A stretch of 64,000 nucleotides of DNA from positions 167,115,220-167,179,219 of the forward strand of contig NC_071390.1 in NCBI RefSeq assembly GCF_022682495.2, read 5' to 3'. How positions within the stretch are numbered: position 1 is the stretch's first letter; the number at the start of each line of letters is the position of its first letter. The stretch is from Desmodus rotundus (lineage: Eukaryota > Chordata > Mammalia > Chiroptera > Phyllostomidae). The translations under genes and the position numbers were made by a program. Below are positions 48,260-59,880 of this stretch, in pieces. Below the pieces are notes generated by a model that made no database searches, had not been told where the DNA came from, and was given only the letters and a program-made list of their open reading frames with translations.

Positions 48260-49220
48260 GAACAAATAATTAGAATACAATTACACTCAAGAATACAGTT
48301 GTGCTCAAGAATGCATGGGGTGCATCCATTCTTTTGAGTCAGTGTTTTGGGTTTCTTCAGATATGTACCTGGGAGTGGGATTGCTGGGTCATAAGATGAG
48401 TTCCGTTTTAAAATTTTCGAGGAACCTCCATAGTGCTTTCTACAGTGGCTGCACCAGTCTGCATTCCCACCAACAGCGCACGAGGGGTCCCTTTCTGTGA
48501 CATTTTTGCCAACATTTGATGTTGACTTATTGATGATAGTCAATCTGACAGGTGTGAGGTGATCTCATTGTGGTTTTAATTTGCATTGCTCTGATGATGT
48601 CGAACATCTTTTCACATGTCTATTGGCCATCTGTATGTCCTCTTCGGAGAAATGTTTATTAGTTATTTACAGTAGCCAAGATGTGGAAGCAGCCCAAGTG
48701 CCCATCCATAGATGAGTAGATAAAAAGCTGTGGAACATATATACAATGGAATAATACTTGGCCATAAAAAGAACAGAATTTTACCATTTGCAACAGCACG
48801 GATAGACCTAGAAGGCATTATGCTAAGTGAAATAAGTCAGAGAAAGACAAATACTATCTGATTTCACTTATATGTGGGATTTAAAGGACAATATAAACAA
48901 ACAAACAACACAGCGATAGACTTACAAATACAGAGAATGGGCAGATGGTTGCCAGCAGGGAGGGGGTTGGGAGACTGGGTGACAAAGGCGAAGGGGTTGG
49001 GAAGTATACACTGGTAGTTACGGAATAGAAATGAGGATGTAGAGTACAGCGCAGGGGACATAGTCAGTAATACTGTAATAGCTATGTACTGTGCCGGGGG
49101 GACTGGAAATACCAGCGGGAACACTTTATGAAGTACAGGATTGTCTGACTGCGATGCAGTGCACCTGAAACTAATACAAAAGAATGTTGAATGTGAACGG
49201 TAATGGAAAAAAAAAAAATT
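48260..49220 (+). mobile_element. L1 3' end, internally deleted
   Basis: A long series of L1 3'-region phrases: 'GGATTGCTGGGTCATAAGAT' , 'CTGCATTCCCACCAACAGCG' , 'ATTGCTCTGATGATGTCGAA' , then a jump at about 48660 to 'CAGTAGCCAAGATGTGGAAG' , 'CCCAAGTGCCCATCCATAGA' , 'CTAAGTGAAATAAGTCAGAG' and 'ACCTGAAACTAATACAAAAG' , ending in an A-rich tail at 49206-49218. Part of the L1 between the two blocks is missing. It lies inside the interval between the two candidate exons at 47341 and 49488. Confidence 0.9.
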
Positions 49221-49487
49221 AAAACATAAAGAATGGGAGGGGCACTAATGAGGAAGACAGTAAAACTGGGAGTTTGGGAAATTATTGCCCCAAGCAGTAG
49301 GAATTCCAGAAGAATGTCTTCCCATCCAGCGCCAGCCTTATCCAAGGAAAATAAAACCTCTGGTCCTCTCTGGAATGCGTCCAGGAAACTGAGTGCACAC
49401 CCAAGACCCTGAAAGGGCAGGCAGATGTCCACATGTCTCTAGAGCCTACCTCATTCTAGACTTTTCTCCATCAGTTTTCCTTTACAG

Positions 49488-49611
49488 TGGAAGAAGTGAA
49501 AATTCATAAAATACCACCTTTGAATTTGCTACAGATGAGAGAGTTGCTGGCCAAACTCAAAATATGGATTTTCTATGAACATCTACAGGAACCCCTCCCT
49601 GAAATAGATGG
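49488..49611 (+). other. Candidate second exon of the unrecognised ORF (unproven)
   Basis: It has a strong acceptor, 'CCATCAGTTTTCCTTTACAG' ending 49487, and a donor ATGG|GTAATT (GT 49612-49613). The 124 bases continue the frame from 47425 as V-EEVKIHKIPPLNLLQMRELL then AKLKIWIFYEHLQEPLPEID, with no stop. The amino acid mix (amphipathic helix LNLLQMRELLAKLKIWIFY) looks more protein-like than the other intergenic ORFs here. It contains no repeat phrase that I recognise. I know no family match. Confidence 0.25.
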
Positions 49612-49643
49612 GTAATTTTGGACACTGGAACTCGGTTGTGCAT

Positions 49644-49700
49644 GTACACACACACACACACATACACACATGTGTGTACACACATGCAGGCATACACACG
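49644..49700. repeat. (CA)n microsatellite with TG/CA palindromic stretch
   Basis: ACACAC repeats interrupted by CATGTGTGTACACACATG, which can fold back on itself. Confidence 0.85.
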
Positions 49701-49931
49701 CAGAGCACTCTATCCAACCCAGCCTGCCTACATTTGTGTGTCTTCCTTTAAAGGCTGAGCATTTGCAAAGCTGATCTGAGTGCCCACGGAAACAGTCGCA
49801 TATATGACTGTGACATTCTTTATATAATAAGGGAAAAGGAGAGGGTTAGGGTTGACCCGCAGGGTTGCAAGCTGTGCTGGGTAATAAGGCCCTCAGTGTA
49901 TAGGTTACTTCTGCCAAAAATATCCTTACAG

Positions 49932-50002
49932 AGGCTGCCTTCTGGGGCATGTCGCAGAGAGGAGAGTTATCACTCCAGGCACTGCTGTCACTGGGAATAC
50001 AG
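49932..50002 (+). other. Candidate third exon of the unrecognised ORF (unproven)
   Basis: The acceptor is 'AAAATATCCTTACAG' (ends 49931) and the donor ACAG|GTAAGTAA is an excellent consensus (GT 50003-50004). The 71 bases complete the split Gly codon and continue the same open frame as GGCLLGHVAERRVITPGTAV then TGNT, ending in phase 1. A possible following exon starts at 52727 after 'GGTTTCTACAG'; it restores the frame as DVEIKITSENCSYSTMNRQI and stays open to a stop at 52924-52926. Three or four phase-matched segments are suggestive but could be chance. Confidence 0.25.
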
Positions 50003-51790
50003 GTAAGTAACTGCACCGTAAATGTAGTGTGAAGGGGACGGGCCTCTGTTCAAAGTCGGCAGGGGTGGGGGATGCAAAGGGAAGCTCAAGGGCTGGGAGA
50101 TATGGGAAAGAAGAGACCATCCGGCTTATGTGTTTGAACATCTCCCATTTGGGGACACTGTCATGGTCACTTGGGGAATTCAGATATTCAGCCCTGGTGA
50201 AGCCTGGGAGAGAGAGATGGTTGCACGTTTTGGGGCCTGTTTCCAAACAGCACTGTCATTATTACTGAGGGCTTTACATGACCCGTAGCCTGGTGACAAA
50301 GGGGATTAAAATGCCAAGAGTGTGACCGTTGAGTAAAAGCTGGCAATTAACCTCCATGACCCCTATTATCTACTGGTTTTCTCAGAATTAGATGCCAACC
50401 CAAGATGAAGTTTTGACCCTACATTACAGGCTCGTGGCTTATGGTGACAATTAACACTCTGGGCCCAAGTTCCTGGGCAAAGCTGGAGAAATGTCTTTTC
50501 TTAACTCATACTTCACTGCCTCACCATAAACACCCATCTTTGGGGACTCTCACTACAGCTTCCTCTTGTGGGGATCCCATAATTTTTTAGGGTAAATGCT
50601 AAACCATTGCAATAATACCAAAAAATGCACAGCCTTACACAAGATTTAAATTTACTTCTCTCTCACATAACACCTCAGTTGTAGGAAAATGGTGCAGGTG
50701 GCATGGGTGACTATGGCCTGTTGAGGCCTGGTCCTTGGGACCCATGTGGCTTCTCTCCTGAAGGTGATCGTCCTTTGGATCAGGAGTCAGCGAATATTTT
50801 CTGTACGGGCTCAGACGATAAATATTTCCAGCTTTGTGATCCAAATGGCCTCTGCTGTGACTACTCAATTCTGTCATTGCCGCACTAAAGCAGCTGGAGA
50901 CTACACCCAAACATATGGCCACAGTTGTGTTCCAATAAAACTTTATTGACAAAAACAACTGGTGGGTGGGATTTAGCCTGTGGATGGCAGTTTCCTCACT
51001 GGGGTCTGGAGCAGTGCAGTCCAATGGGAGTATAATGCGAGTCACATATATATAATTTTTAATTCAACAACCGCATTAAAAAAAGTACAATGAAGCCGGT
51101 CAAATTCGTTTTCATATTACATTGTATTGAACTCATATCTAAAATTTTATCATTTCAACATGTAATCAAAATAAATAAGTATTAATGAGATACTTTACAG
51201 CCTTTTGGGGGGTACAGAGGCTTTGGTATCCAGCATGTAGTACACACTGAAACAGATCTCAGTTTGGCTGAGCCACACCTCAAGTGCTTGTAGTGCACGT
51301 AGCTCTCGTCCACGTGGTTAAAGCTGGCTCACTGACACGACTCTTGCATTCCAGATCCTGGGCAGCAGGAAGGGGAACATGTGCCCAATTTTTGTAGAGT
51401 CAAGACTTCAAAGTCACATACGTCACTTTGCTGGACCTAACATTAGTGAGAATCCAGTCACTTGGACACATCCAGCTGCAAAGGCGAGTGGGGAATGTAG
51501 TCTCTGGCTGGGTGGCCACGTGCCCAGCTAACGCTTGGCAGGAAGCGTTCCACCACTTCACTAAGAGGAAGAAGGGGGGAAAGGTATTGGTTGATAGCAA
51601 TTTTTGCGATACCATTTAAGTTTTATTTGACTCTCATTCTGAAACTGTACCTTGGCCTAGGGTGGTCCTGAAAGTCAGTGTGTTCGGATGGGAACGAGAG
51701 TGGGATTCTGTTCAGATCTGTCTTTCTCTCCTTGACGCCCTGCATGTGTCTGCCATTCCTCTGAGTCCCTGTCCACCCCCAGCACCAACA
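50003..51790. other. Intergenic (or intronic, if the candidate ORF is real) sequence
   Basis: Apart from a hAT element at 50781-51001, this holds AT-rich and moderately GC-rich unique-looking sequence. 'CACTACAG' acceptor-like sites occur but lead to short open frames. Nothing else is recognised. Confidence 0.45.
50781..51001. mobile_element. hAT-type DNA transposon remnant
   Basis: It opens CAGGAGTCAGCGAATATTTT , then 'GACTACTCAATTCTGTCATT' , 'GTGTTCCAATAAAACTTTAT' and 'GTGGGATTTAGCCTGTGGAT'. It is the same family as the copy at 19240-19535. Confidence 0.75.
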
Positions 51791-51795
51791 CTCTG

Positions 51796-52221
51796 TGTCA
51801 ATTTCTCAGGGCTGCGGTGCAATGACCACACACTGGGTGGCCGAAACAACAGCAGTTTACTCTCTCATAGTTCTGGAAGCCAAGAGTCCGAAATCAAGGT
51901 GCCAGTGGGGCCACACTCCCTCCAGAGTCCTCAGGGGGAGCCCTCCCCTGCCTCTTCTAGCTCCTGGCCTAGCTCCTGGCCATCCATGGCTTGTACACCC
52001 ATCAATCCCATCTTCACATCATCTTCTCTCTAGTTCTCTGTGTCCTTAGCTCTGCTTATAAGGATGCCAGTCATTGGATTTAGGGTCCATGCTAAATCCA
52101 GGATGATTTATTCTCAAGATCCTTAATTAATTATACCTGCAAAGACCCTATTTCCAAATAAGGTCACATTCTGAGGTTCCAGGTGGACGTGGGTTTGGGG
52201 GACACTATTCAATTCACTACA
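51796..52221 (-). mobile_element. MLT1-type MaLR solo LTR with target-site duplication
   Basis: On the plus strand: 'TGTCAATTTCTCAGGGCTGC' at the left, 'AACAGCAGTTTACTCTCTCA' , 'CCTATTTCCAAATAAGGTCA' and 'CATTCTGAGGTTCCAGGTGG' inside, and 'TTCAATTCACTACA' at the right. The flanks CTCTG (51791-51795) and CTCTC (52222-52226) match at four of five. Confidence 0.9.
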
Positions 52222-55200
52222 CTCTCTTACTAGGACTCTGAATCATGGCCAGGAACCTTCCAACCACTCCCCCGCCTCCTCTCCCATGTCCCTGAATTTC
52301 TGGGTTCGAAACCCCTTGCATGTGGGAAACCCAGCACCAGCGAAGAGCTCAGGTAGCTCCTTTAGGGCCTTTCAAATGGCAGGAGGAGCCAGAAAAGACC
52401 ACTGAAGGACGTGCAGAACAGAAGGCCCCTCAGCTCTGCAGGTGGCAGGAGGGAGTAAGGGACAGGGAGCGTAGAAGCAAACCTGATTCTTGGCCCATTT
52501 CCACTAGGACTAAATAAGGGTAACCATCATGCCTCACAGATCACAAATATATACAACACTTTGCATCCTGAGATAAAATAACAATGAAAGAAAACAACTA
52601 AAGAACAGGATCACCCTGTCTAGTTCTCATGCCCAAAATAAATGAGTCCTTGAGCATTTCCTGACAGTTGCTGATTACCTAGCAAAATGCCTTTATCCCT
52701 GACTTGTGCAATGTTGGTTTCTACAGATGTGGAGATAAAAATCACATCTGAAAATTGCTCTTATTCCACCATGAACAGACAAATAGAAAGTTGGCAACCT
52801 TGGCAGTTTTTGCAGTGGTTTAAAAAAAAAAACCTGTTGTGTTATTTTAATTTTCTGACATCCTTGCAATTCTTTGAAAGTAGACTTCTTGCTTTTGCTT
52901 CTGAGTTTCCTTTTGCAGGTTTTTAAAGCTGTGATGGGGGAAGAATGATGACGGTACCTCAGATGAGCCCTATTGCAAACATCCTAATTGGCTAAACCAC
53001 AGCTTTTTGCCTCCCCACAACCCATTTTCTCCATGGAGGCTAGAGAATGTTTGAAACCCAGACCTGATGATGTTCCCTTCTCGCTACTAAACTATACTTT
53101 GTTCCTGTTGCTCTTAGAATAATAACAAATATGGATATAGCACTGGACGTGTGTCAAACACTGTTCTAAAAAGTTTTATATATACCAGTATTAGTTATTT
53201 TAATCCTACTATTAACACCCTCATATTTCACATGAGCAAACAGAGAGATTAAGTGACATAGCTAGTAAGTGGTAGAATGGGAACTCAAACCCAAGGAGAC
53301 AGGCTGCAGAGTCTGTCCTCTTACCTGCTGCTCTGGACAGTGGCCTAATGGCCTTTGAAACTCTCCATGATGCCCCTGCTACTTCGCTAGCCTCCTAACT
53401 CCCTGTATTCTGGCAACACTGGTCTGCTTCTGCTTCCTTGTATATCTCCTGCTCTCACTCACCACAGGCCCATTGCACACACTCTGATCTGCTAAGCACA
53501 CTCTTCTTTTCTGTCTTAGCAAAGGTAATTCTTCCCAGATCTCGATTCGAGAATGGCATCCATGGTATCCCCCAGTAGATCAGGTCTCCCTAGCGAGGCT
53601 TCCAGGGCACTGAGAACTTCCCCACACCACATACCTCAGCTCTACCTCTCATTGGTTTGGGTGATAAGTTGATAACGCCCTTGCTTCCCTTCCCCTCACT
53701 TCCTCCAACCCATGGGCAAGCTTCCTGAGGACAGCATTCTGCTCTCTGCTGACCCTCCAGGACCCAGCGTGTAGTCTGGCTCAGAATCTTTACAGAGTAA
53801 GGAAACAGACGAAGAGGATGCTGATGAATCAGTGATGTCTGATATGGGAGCACAGAAGAGCTAGCAAGAGATGAGGAGGACCAAAACTGTGGTTTTGTTG
53901 TGTTGGTTCTAGTTCTGACTTGACCTGCTGTCATTGGCCCTGATGCCCAGAGCAGGGGGAGGGTGGGCTACCCTGGAGAGAGCCTGGACCCTGGGACCGA
54001 AGGACCTTGCTGTGAAGCCTGTCCTCAGGCCTGGTATTCTCCCACATTTCTGTGTATTTCAGATGCTCTTTTTTTCCCCTTCACATTTTAATGTTTTTGA
54101 AAGCGCAATTGATCTTACCACAGAGCCGTCCACTTAATGAAGTGTGCTTTTTGTTGGTCCCTGTAAAGCAGTTGTGAAATCAATGGAGAGTCCCACAGTC
54201 AATGGCGTTTTGGAATTGAGGTAATTCTGTTTGTGGCCTTGGGTAAAGTCTTTGCTTTTCTGAGGCCTAATTTCCTTATCTGAAAAGGGCAGGGCTGTCA
54301 TGAATATCGGAGATGAATATAATGGCCGCAGTACAGTGATGGGTAGCTTTAACTCATCAACAGCGAGTCTATTATGAGTTTCCTAAAATATGCATCTGAC
54401 TAGTGTGTTGCTAGAATAATCCATACCCTTGCATGGTCAGTCACGCATTTGGTTATTCACCATTTTAACAAGAAAATGAGAGGGAAGATTTTAGGGGCTC
54501 ATTCTTCTTTACATTTTAATTAATGCTGCATAAAACCTCTTTCTAGTATCCATGCTTTGTGAGGCAAACTTTCATCACCGATAGCCACGGGGAGAAGCGC
54601 TGTGTAAGTGGTCACTAGGGTGTGCTCTTAAAACTCAGTTTTTTTCCCCTTTCCCCTATTTCCTAAAGATGCTACAAATAATCTACGCAGGACCTTGCTT
54701 CTACCTTACCTTTAAAAATTATATGTCATTTGAGTCATCTACAAAGCATGTCTCTTTCAAAGTCAGGGCAATTACTTGCTCTATTTCTACATCTCATGCT
54801 CTTTCCAGTTTATTCTTGGGGAGCATTAGTCAGTGCCACTCTTTTTCAGTAAAGGACTCTATTTCCTCCAAACCAGTAACTGGAGTATAATCTCAGTTAA
54901 GTCATCTGCAGCCTTCATTTACGTCACTGTTGTTCATTGACTTGAGCCAGGACAAGAGAAGTGATGTAAATTAAGCCGTTAGATGATTCTGTGAAAAATT
55001 ATGCCTTTGTGAAGGACCTCCCTGAACCCTTAAAAATATCACAAGACCAATAAATAGCTGTCTTCGCCATATTTAACTTGGCAGATGCATGTGTACTAAG
55101 AATAATCAAGAAAACATACGAGTATATTTGGATTAAAAACAGAAAAAGCAACTGCTGAGTGAGGGCAGAGAAGCAGTGTAAAGTGGACGGAGCGTCTCGT

Positions 55201-55520
55201 TCAAATCCGTTTTCTGCTGATTGGAGGAGTCATCTGGAGTGAAAGACAGTTCAAACATAACTTCCCATTGACCAGCTTTTGTGGATGTTAGCCAATCGCC
55301 TTTTCTCTCCACGATGCTGCTATGATAGAGTTTTTCACTATTTGCTGTAGAACACACACACTCCTCATCTTTTAAACATTAATTTAAATTTAGGAAAATA
55401 GTAAAAAACATTGAGAGTTAAGTCGGGTGAAGAAAGTTGATGATCAAGTGGAGTAATGAATGTGCATGTGTGTGAGAAAGAGAAAGGTTTTCCTAACTGC
55501 TAATAAAGCAATAAAATCGA
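52222..55520. other. Intergenic sequence with old repeats
   Basis: Contains an antisense MIR (53120-53340), an L2-like sense fragment (about 53375-53590), a MIR fragment (about 54200-54330) and the possible fourth exon of the candidate ORF (52727-52926). No confirmed gene. Confidence 0.5.
53120..53340 (-). mobile_element. MIR SINE
   Basis: 'GTGTGTCAAACACTGTTCTA' , 'CATATTTCACATGAGCAAAC' , 'TAGCTAGTAAGTGGTAGAAT' and 'GGGAACTCAAACCCAAGGAG' follow the antisense MIR order. Confidence 0.8.
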
Positions 55521-55521
55521 C

Positions 55522-55970
55522 TGTAGTGTGTGCAATAGTGTCCCCTCTCCCAAAAGATCTGTCTATGTCCCAATTTGAGGAACCCGTGGATGTGACCTTA
55601 TTGAAAAAAATAAGAGGTAAAGTTAAAGATCTCAAAATGAGATTATCCCGGAGTATCCAAGTGGGCCTTGAATCCAATGGCAAGTATCTTAGAGACAAGG
55701 CAGAGGGAGGTTTGCGAGTGCACAGAGGAAAAGACCATGTGAGGATGAAGGCAGAGACTGGAGTGAAGCAGCCGGGAGCCTCGGAGCACCTGGAGCCCGC
55801 AGGAGCTGGAGCAAACCACAGAAGATTCTCTGTTACCACCTTCGGAGGGAGCGCAGCCTGGTCAACACCCTGATTTCTGATGTCTGTCTGACAGAATGAA
55901 GAGAATTTCTTTTGTCTTAAGCCACTGTGTTCGGGGTAATTTGTTGTAGCAGCTCCAGAAAGTTAATACA
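55522..55970 (+). mobile_element. MLT1-type MaLR solo LTR (sense)
   Basis: 'TGTAGTGTGTGCAATAGTGT' at the start, 'GATGTGACCTTATTGAAAAA' , 'GTCTTAAGCCACTGTGTTCG' near the end and 'AGAAAGTTAATACA' at the end. The 137-codon ORF (55460-55873) is inside this LTR and is not a gene. Confidence 0.9.
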
Positions 55971-58650
55971 CTGGTGTTCTTTACTGGGCTTAAAAACTTG
56001 GTTTTCAGACAATTCCCAAAGAGAGAGGAATTTCATAATTAATTTGAGCAGTAACAGTATCATTGAGATAACTGTCTTATTTTCTGGCAAAGTCTACTTA
56101 AAATAGTTTCTCCCCACCTGTATGCACCAGAGTCCAAGTAGGGAAACAGAAGCCACTGTGGGTGTTTATAGAGAGGGCATTCATTAAAGGAATGTGTTAC
56201 AGCCCTGAGGCAGAAGCTAAAAAGGAGACAGAGGAACAAGCCAGAGACCAGCGGCTGCGAGAACCCATGGCTGGCCCTAGGGAGGACGTGGTGCTCTGAG
56301 GTCAGGGTCATCTATAAGAAGCTGGAGCCATGGTGGGCTGGGGTGGCAGCAATGCCACCTGAGGTGGAGGTGCGGGGAAGAAATAGCCCAGATTCTCCTT
56401 CCACTGCCCTCCCGTCCCCCTCAATCCCTCTCATTGGCCAAACCAGAGCTAGAGAATCATTAGGGCTCAGTTAAGTGAGGGTGCTGGCCTGTGGGATGTG
56501 GGAAGGCAGAGAGCTCCTGGCAGAGGGAACAGTCTTGACCAAACACTCAGAAAGAGAAAAAGCTCAGCTCCTGGCCTGAGCCCTTAGGATGGAAGAACAC
56601 ACCAAAGGTTGTCCAAATGAAACATGCCTCTGGCCCTATGCAGTCAATTACTTCCTGCAATCCTACCCCTGGGTGCTCTAGGGGGAGGGGGCAGCGCCAC
56701 AGTATAAAACCGTGGACTTGGGATAGTAAAGAAGAATCAAAAGCCAGTCAACAGGGTGTGGGGAACATTGAGTACAAATGAAAGTTTAGAGTAAATCATC
56801 TGATAAACACAACTGTAAGCAATTCAGGCATACTTGGGAGACACCTAAGGAAAGACCTAGATGAGCCACTGCCGGGTGGAGATGAGTAAAAGGTTAGTTA
56901 TTATTCCTTCTGAGGGAAGAATTGACAAAGAAGGAATCTGTGTCTCTCAGTCCCTGTGGCGTCTGAGTGGAGGAGGGGTTTACCAGTGAGATGAGGGTCT
57001 TCCCAATGCCCCTCCGACTGCTCTCCTGGGCTCACGAAGTTGTGTCCAAAGTTGCTCAATGTCCTCTTCAGCTGGAGACAGTCCAGTTGGGGGGACTGTG
57101 GAGAGCCAGCTGGAATAGTCAAAGTCAGAGTGACAGAAAGGGGACTCGCCACCTGAGATCACATCCCTCCGGCCTCCCGGGAGTCCTTCATCCATTTAGG
57201 AGAGGAGAGCATCATTTCCGAGAACTGCTTGATCAGAATCTAATTATCCCTGGAGCCACGAGTTTGAGCAGTGGGGTTCCTGTCACCTGGCGTTGAGAAA
57301 TGGGTCAGCGGCCAGGACAGAACGTGCCGCTGTCATGTACACGTCAGGGCTGGCCACTCGGCTTTGGTACAGAGACACTTTTCCAACTGAACACACCTTT
57401 GCTTGGCACCTTATTAAAAAGAGGAATTGGGGACACAATGTCATAGACAGGACACCAGTGATGTGGCCCTGCTACTCTCCTGGAAAGCACTGCCTCTATC
57501 CAAACTCAGTGGGCAAATCTAAGTCTGCGACCTTCTCGGTCTCACCCCACAACAGCATTGGAAGCTGCCTCCTTCTATCTCCCCTCTTTGCATCTGGGAC
57601 CTTAGGTCTTCCTGTTGCTGCTCTCTTCCTGTGTATTCAGCCCCAAAGCCCAGAGCCTCATAAATTGAAAAGCTCTGGGGTTGTGTGGTCTGATGCTCTT
57701 GTTAAGAGACATGAGACCCAGAGGCATTCAGTTGATTTCTCTAATGCCCAACAATTGGTTCGGGGCAGAGCCAGGCCCCAGGCTCTTCCCTCTGCTCAAT
57801 GTCACCTCTATCCCCTCTCTATTCTGCCCTTTGCTTTCTCCTTCACTGGATTTGGTCTCCACGGAGCTCCATAAGCGGTGGCAAAAGTGTCATCTGCAAC
57901 CTGCTCTCGCTTAGCCAGGGCCTCCTGCGTCCACGGAGCACTTGGTAGATCTGACTTGAATCTCTAGCCTGTGAAAGGCCAGAGCCCTGCCCGTGATTTC
58001 TACAAATCCCCGGGGCTTGGTTGTCAGGGTCCCTCGGCCTTGGGCCCCTGGTCTGCGCACGGAGTCTCTGCTTCACCTGTTGTGGGCCTGATGTGAAAGG
58101 CTCCATTCTTGGTTTCCACCAAAATTAACAAACAAACAAACAAAACCATTCATCCTGAGCATGTGTGCTTTTGGTAGTTTTCCCAAAGACTGGTGGGGAG
58201 TGGTCACAGTGAAGAATCATACAGCTAGTGGCCTTCCTCATTCCTCTGTCTCTGCCCTTCCTTCTCTCCCCATGCTTTCTATCCCATGCTCACTCCTGGG
58301 AAAACAGATTCTGCCCCTCTTCTCCTGCAAGGCATTTAGCCAACCTTCCGAGTCTCACTCTCATAGTATTTTTCTAAGCCAGCCATTTGTCTCCTGGGTA
58401 AATAAACAGGTCCCCACCTACTAACACAGCAATGATCTCTCCCCATGTCGATCCCAAAGCCCCTTCCTCCCAGTCTCCTCCACTTTGTTCCCAGGCCCAT
58501 CCACCACATGTTCCACAGACAGCCCAGCTCTAGGCCCACTATTCGTCTCACTTGGAAGCCCTCTTCCTCCCCTTCCTCCCCCTGCTGTGTGCTCTCCCTG
58601 GCCAACACTGTCATTGGTCTCAAAGTCACCTGCATGAGGGTTAGGGAACA
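55971..58650. other. Intergenic sequence
   Basis: About 56120-56290 reads like a piece of an old LTR-associated repeat ('GGGAAACAGAAGCCACTGTG'). ORFs of 193 codons (57293-57874) and less have no recognised product. (AAAC)n at 58128-58145. Nothing else is recognised. Confidence 0.45.
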
Positions 58651-58659
58651 GCACAGGAT

Positions 58660-58895
58660 TGGAAATGGGCTTTCAGATCAGAAAACCCAACTTTGAATTC
58701 TGACTCTGCCATAGCCTGTGCAACCTAAGGCAAATTACTTAACCGCCCCCCACCCCTGACCCCCAGCCTCAGACTCTTCCCCTGTATGTTGGTGATATTA
58801 ACACCTTCTTGGCAGATGCATTTCCAGTCTTAAGTAAGACAAACTTACCCAAAGGGCCCTGCACAAGTAGGCCTTAGAAGAGTGTTAGCTATTAT
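58660..58895 (+). mobile_element. MIR SINE
   Basis: 'AACTTTGAATTCTGACTCTG' , 'GTGCAACCTAAGGCAAATTA' , a C-rich insertion at 58744-58765, then 'CTGTATGTTGGTGATATTAA' and 'AGAGTGTTAGCTATTATTCC'. Confidence 0.7.
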
Positions 58896-59069
58896 TCCTG
58901 CAGTTGTTATTAATCAGGGACTTTGCTCATTTCATTTCCTCCATGCCGAATGGCTCTCTCCTGTACCTGTCTGTTTAGATCCTGCCCATCACCATGGCCC
59001 AGCTCCAGTGACAGCCGCCCTGGGAAGCCGCCGCTGGGAAGCCGTGCGCTCCCGCTTCTGTGCATTCAT

Positions 59070-59240
59070 GGCTCTCTGGGTTCTGAACTCCGAGTAAGCA
59101 GTGAATTTATAAGAAGAAATCATTGCCAATAGTCTCTTGGGTCCAGAAAGACCTGAAGATCTTCCTTAGCAACTTTTACTGAGCCCCTCTAACTTTTGGT
59201 CAACTGATCAAGCCCAAGTGTCTTTCTTTTCAATAGCAAT
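59070..59240 (+). repeat. Duplicated segment, copy A
   Basis: About 150 bases here align with 59725-59880: 'GTGAATTTATAAGAAGAAAT' against 'GTGAATTTCAAGGAAGAAGT'; 'CTTGGGTCCAGAAAGACC' against 'TTTGGGCCCAGAAAGACC'; both end in '(A/G)(A/C)(C)CAA(G/A)TGTCTTT' . The identity looks like about 75-80 percent by eye. The family is unknown. Confidence 0.6.
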
Positions 59241-59399
59241 TGTCATATATTGTCATTTCTTCAGGTATTTATCTGTTGTTTGAGTGCTGGCTCTTTGAGG
59301 GCAGGGCTTAGGGGCCAGGAATCTTTGTGGCCTCAGTCCTGCACCCAGGAGTTGACACATTCAAGGAACTCAGTGGATGTATACTACAAGTGCTCAGAA

Positions 59400-59690
59400 A
59401 CTGATGGTTGCCAGAGGGGCAGGGGGAGAGGGTGAAAAGGGTGAAGGGGACTAAGAGGTACAAACATCCAATTAAACTAAAGAAGTCACGGGACTGTAGT
59501 GGGCAGCACAGGCCATGTAGGAAGTAATCTTGTCATAACTTTGTGTGGTGACAGGTGGGCACCAGACTTATAGTGGTGATCACGTCGTAAGGCATATAAA
59601 TGTTGAGTCACTACGTTGTACACCTGAAGCTAACATAATATTGATGTCAACTATACCTTGATAAAAAATAAATAAAAAATAAAACATGAA
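59400..59690 (+). mobile_element. 5'-truncated L1 3' end
   Basis: 'CTGATGGTTGCCAGAGGGGC' , 'CATGTAGGAAGTAATCTTGT' , 'TTGAGTCACTACGTTGTACA' , 'CCTGAAGCTAACATAATATT' and 'GATGTCAACTATACCTTGAT' , then an 'AAAAAATAAATAAAAAATAAAA' tail. It lies between the two duplicated segments, with an L2-like 3' end just upstream (59250-59395). Confidence 0.9.
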
Positions 59691-59724
59691 ATGCTCATCT
59701 ATGAAAAATGAAATTCAATAAACA

Positions 59725-59880
59725 GGAGTTCTTAGCTCCTGTTTCACAGTGAATTTCAAGGAAGAAGTCACTGCTAATATTCTTTTGGGCCCAGAAAGAC
59801 CAGGAGATCTGTACCAACTTTCACCAAGTTCCTCTCCATTCACGTTAACTGGCAAAGGCCAAATGTCTTTTTTATCAGGT
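59725..59880 (+). repeat. Duplicated segment, copy B
   Basis: The partner of 59070-59240; see that entry. It continues downstream into GC-rich sequence and the LTR-like stretch at 60090. Confidence 0.6.

Noticed and set aside
47752..48543. 263-codon open frame on the minus strand, the longest in the window
   Set aside because: It runs across an antisense L2 and into an L1 3' end, has no domain or splice logic, and reads as low-complexity Ser/Pro/Leu-rich sequence.
51350..51460. Possible exon after 'GCATTCCAG' at 51352 that can extend the candidate ORF
   Set aside because: It stays open for only about 30 codons with no protein-like composition and competes with the 52727 acceptor; not supported enough to list.
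55460..55873. 137-codon plus-strand ORF
   Set aside because: Lies inside the MLT1-type LTR at 55522-55970.
57293..57874. 193-codon plus-strand ORF
   Set aside because: No recognised domain, Cys/Ser/Pro-rich random-looking sequence, and no signal peptide.
59650..59690. AATAAA-rich stretch that could be read as a gene's polyadenylation site
   Set aside because: It is the tail of the L1 ending at about 59690.
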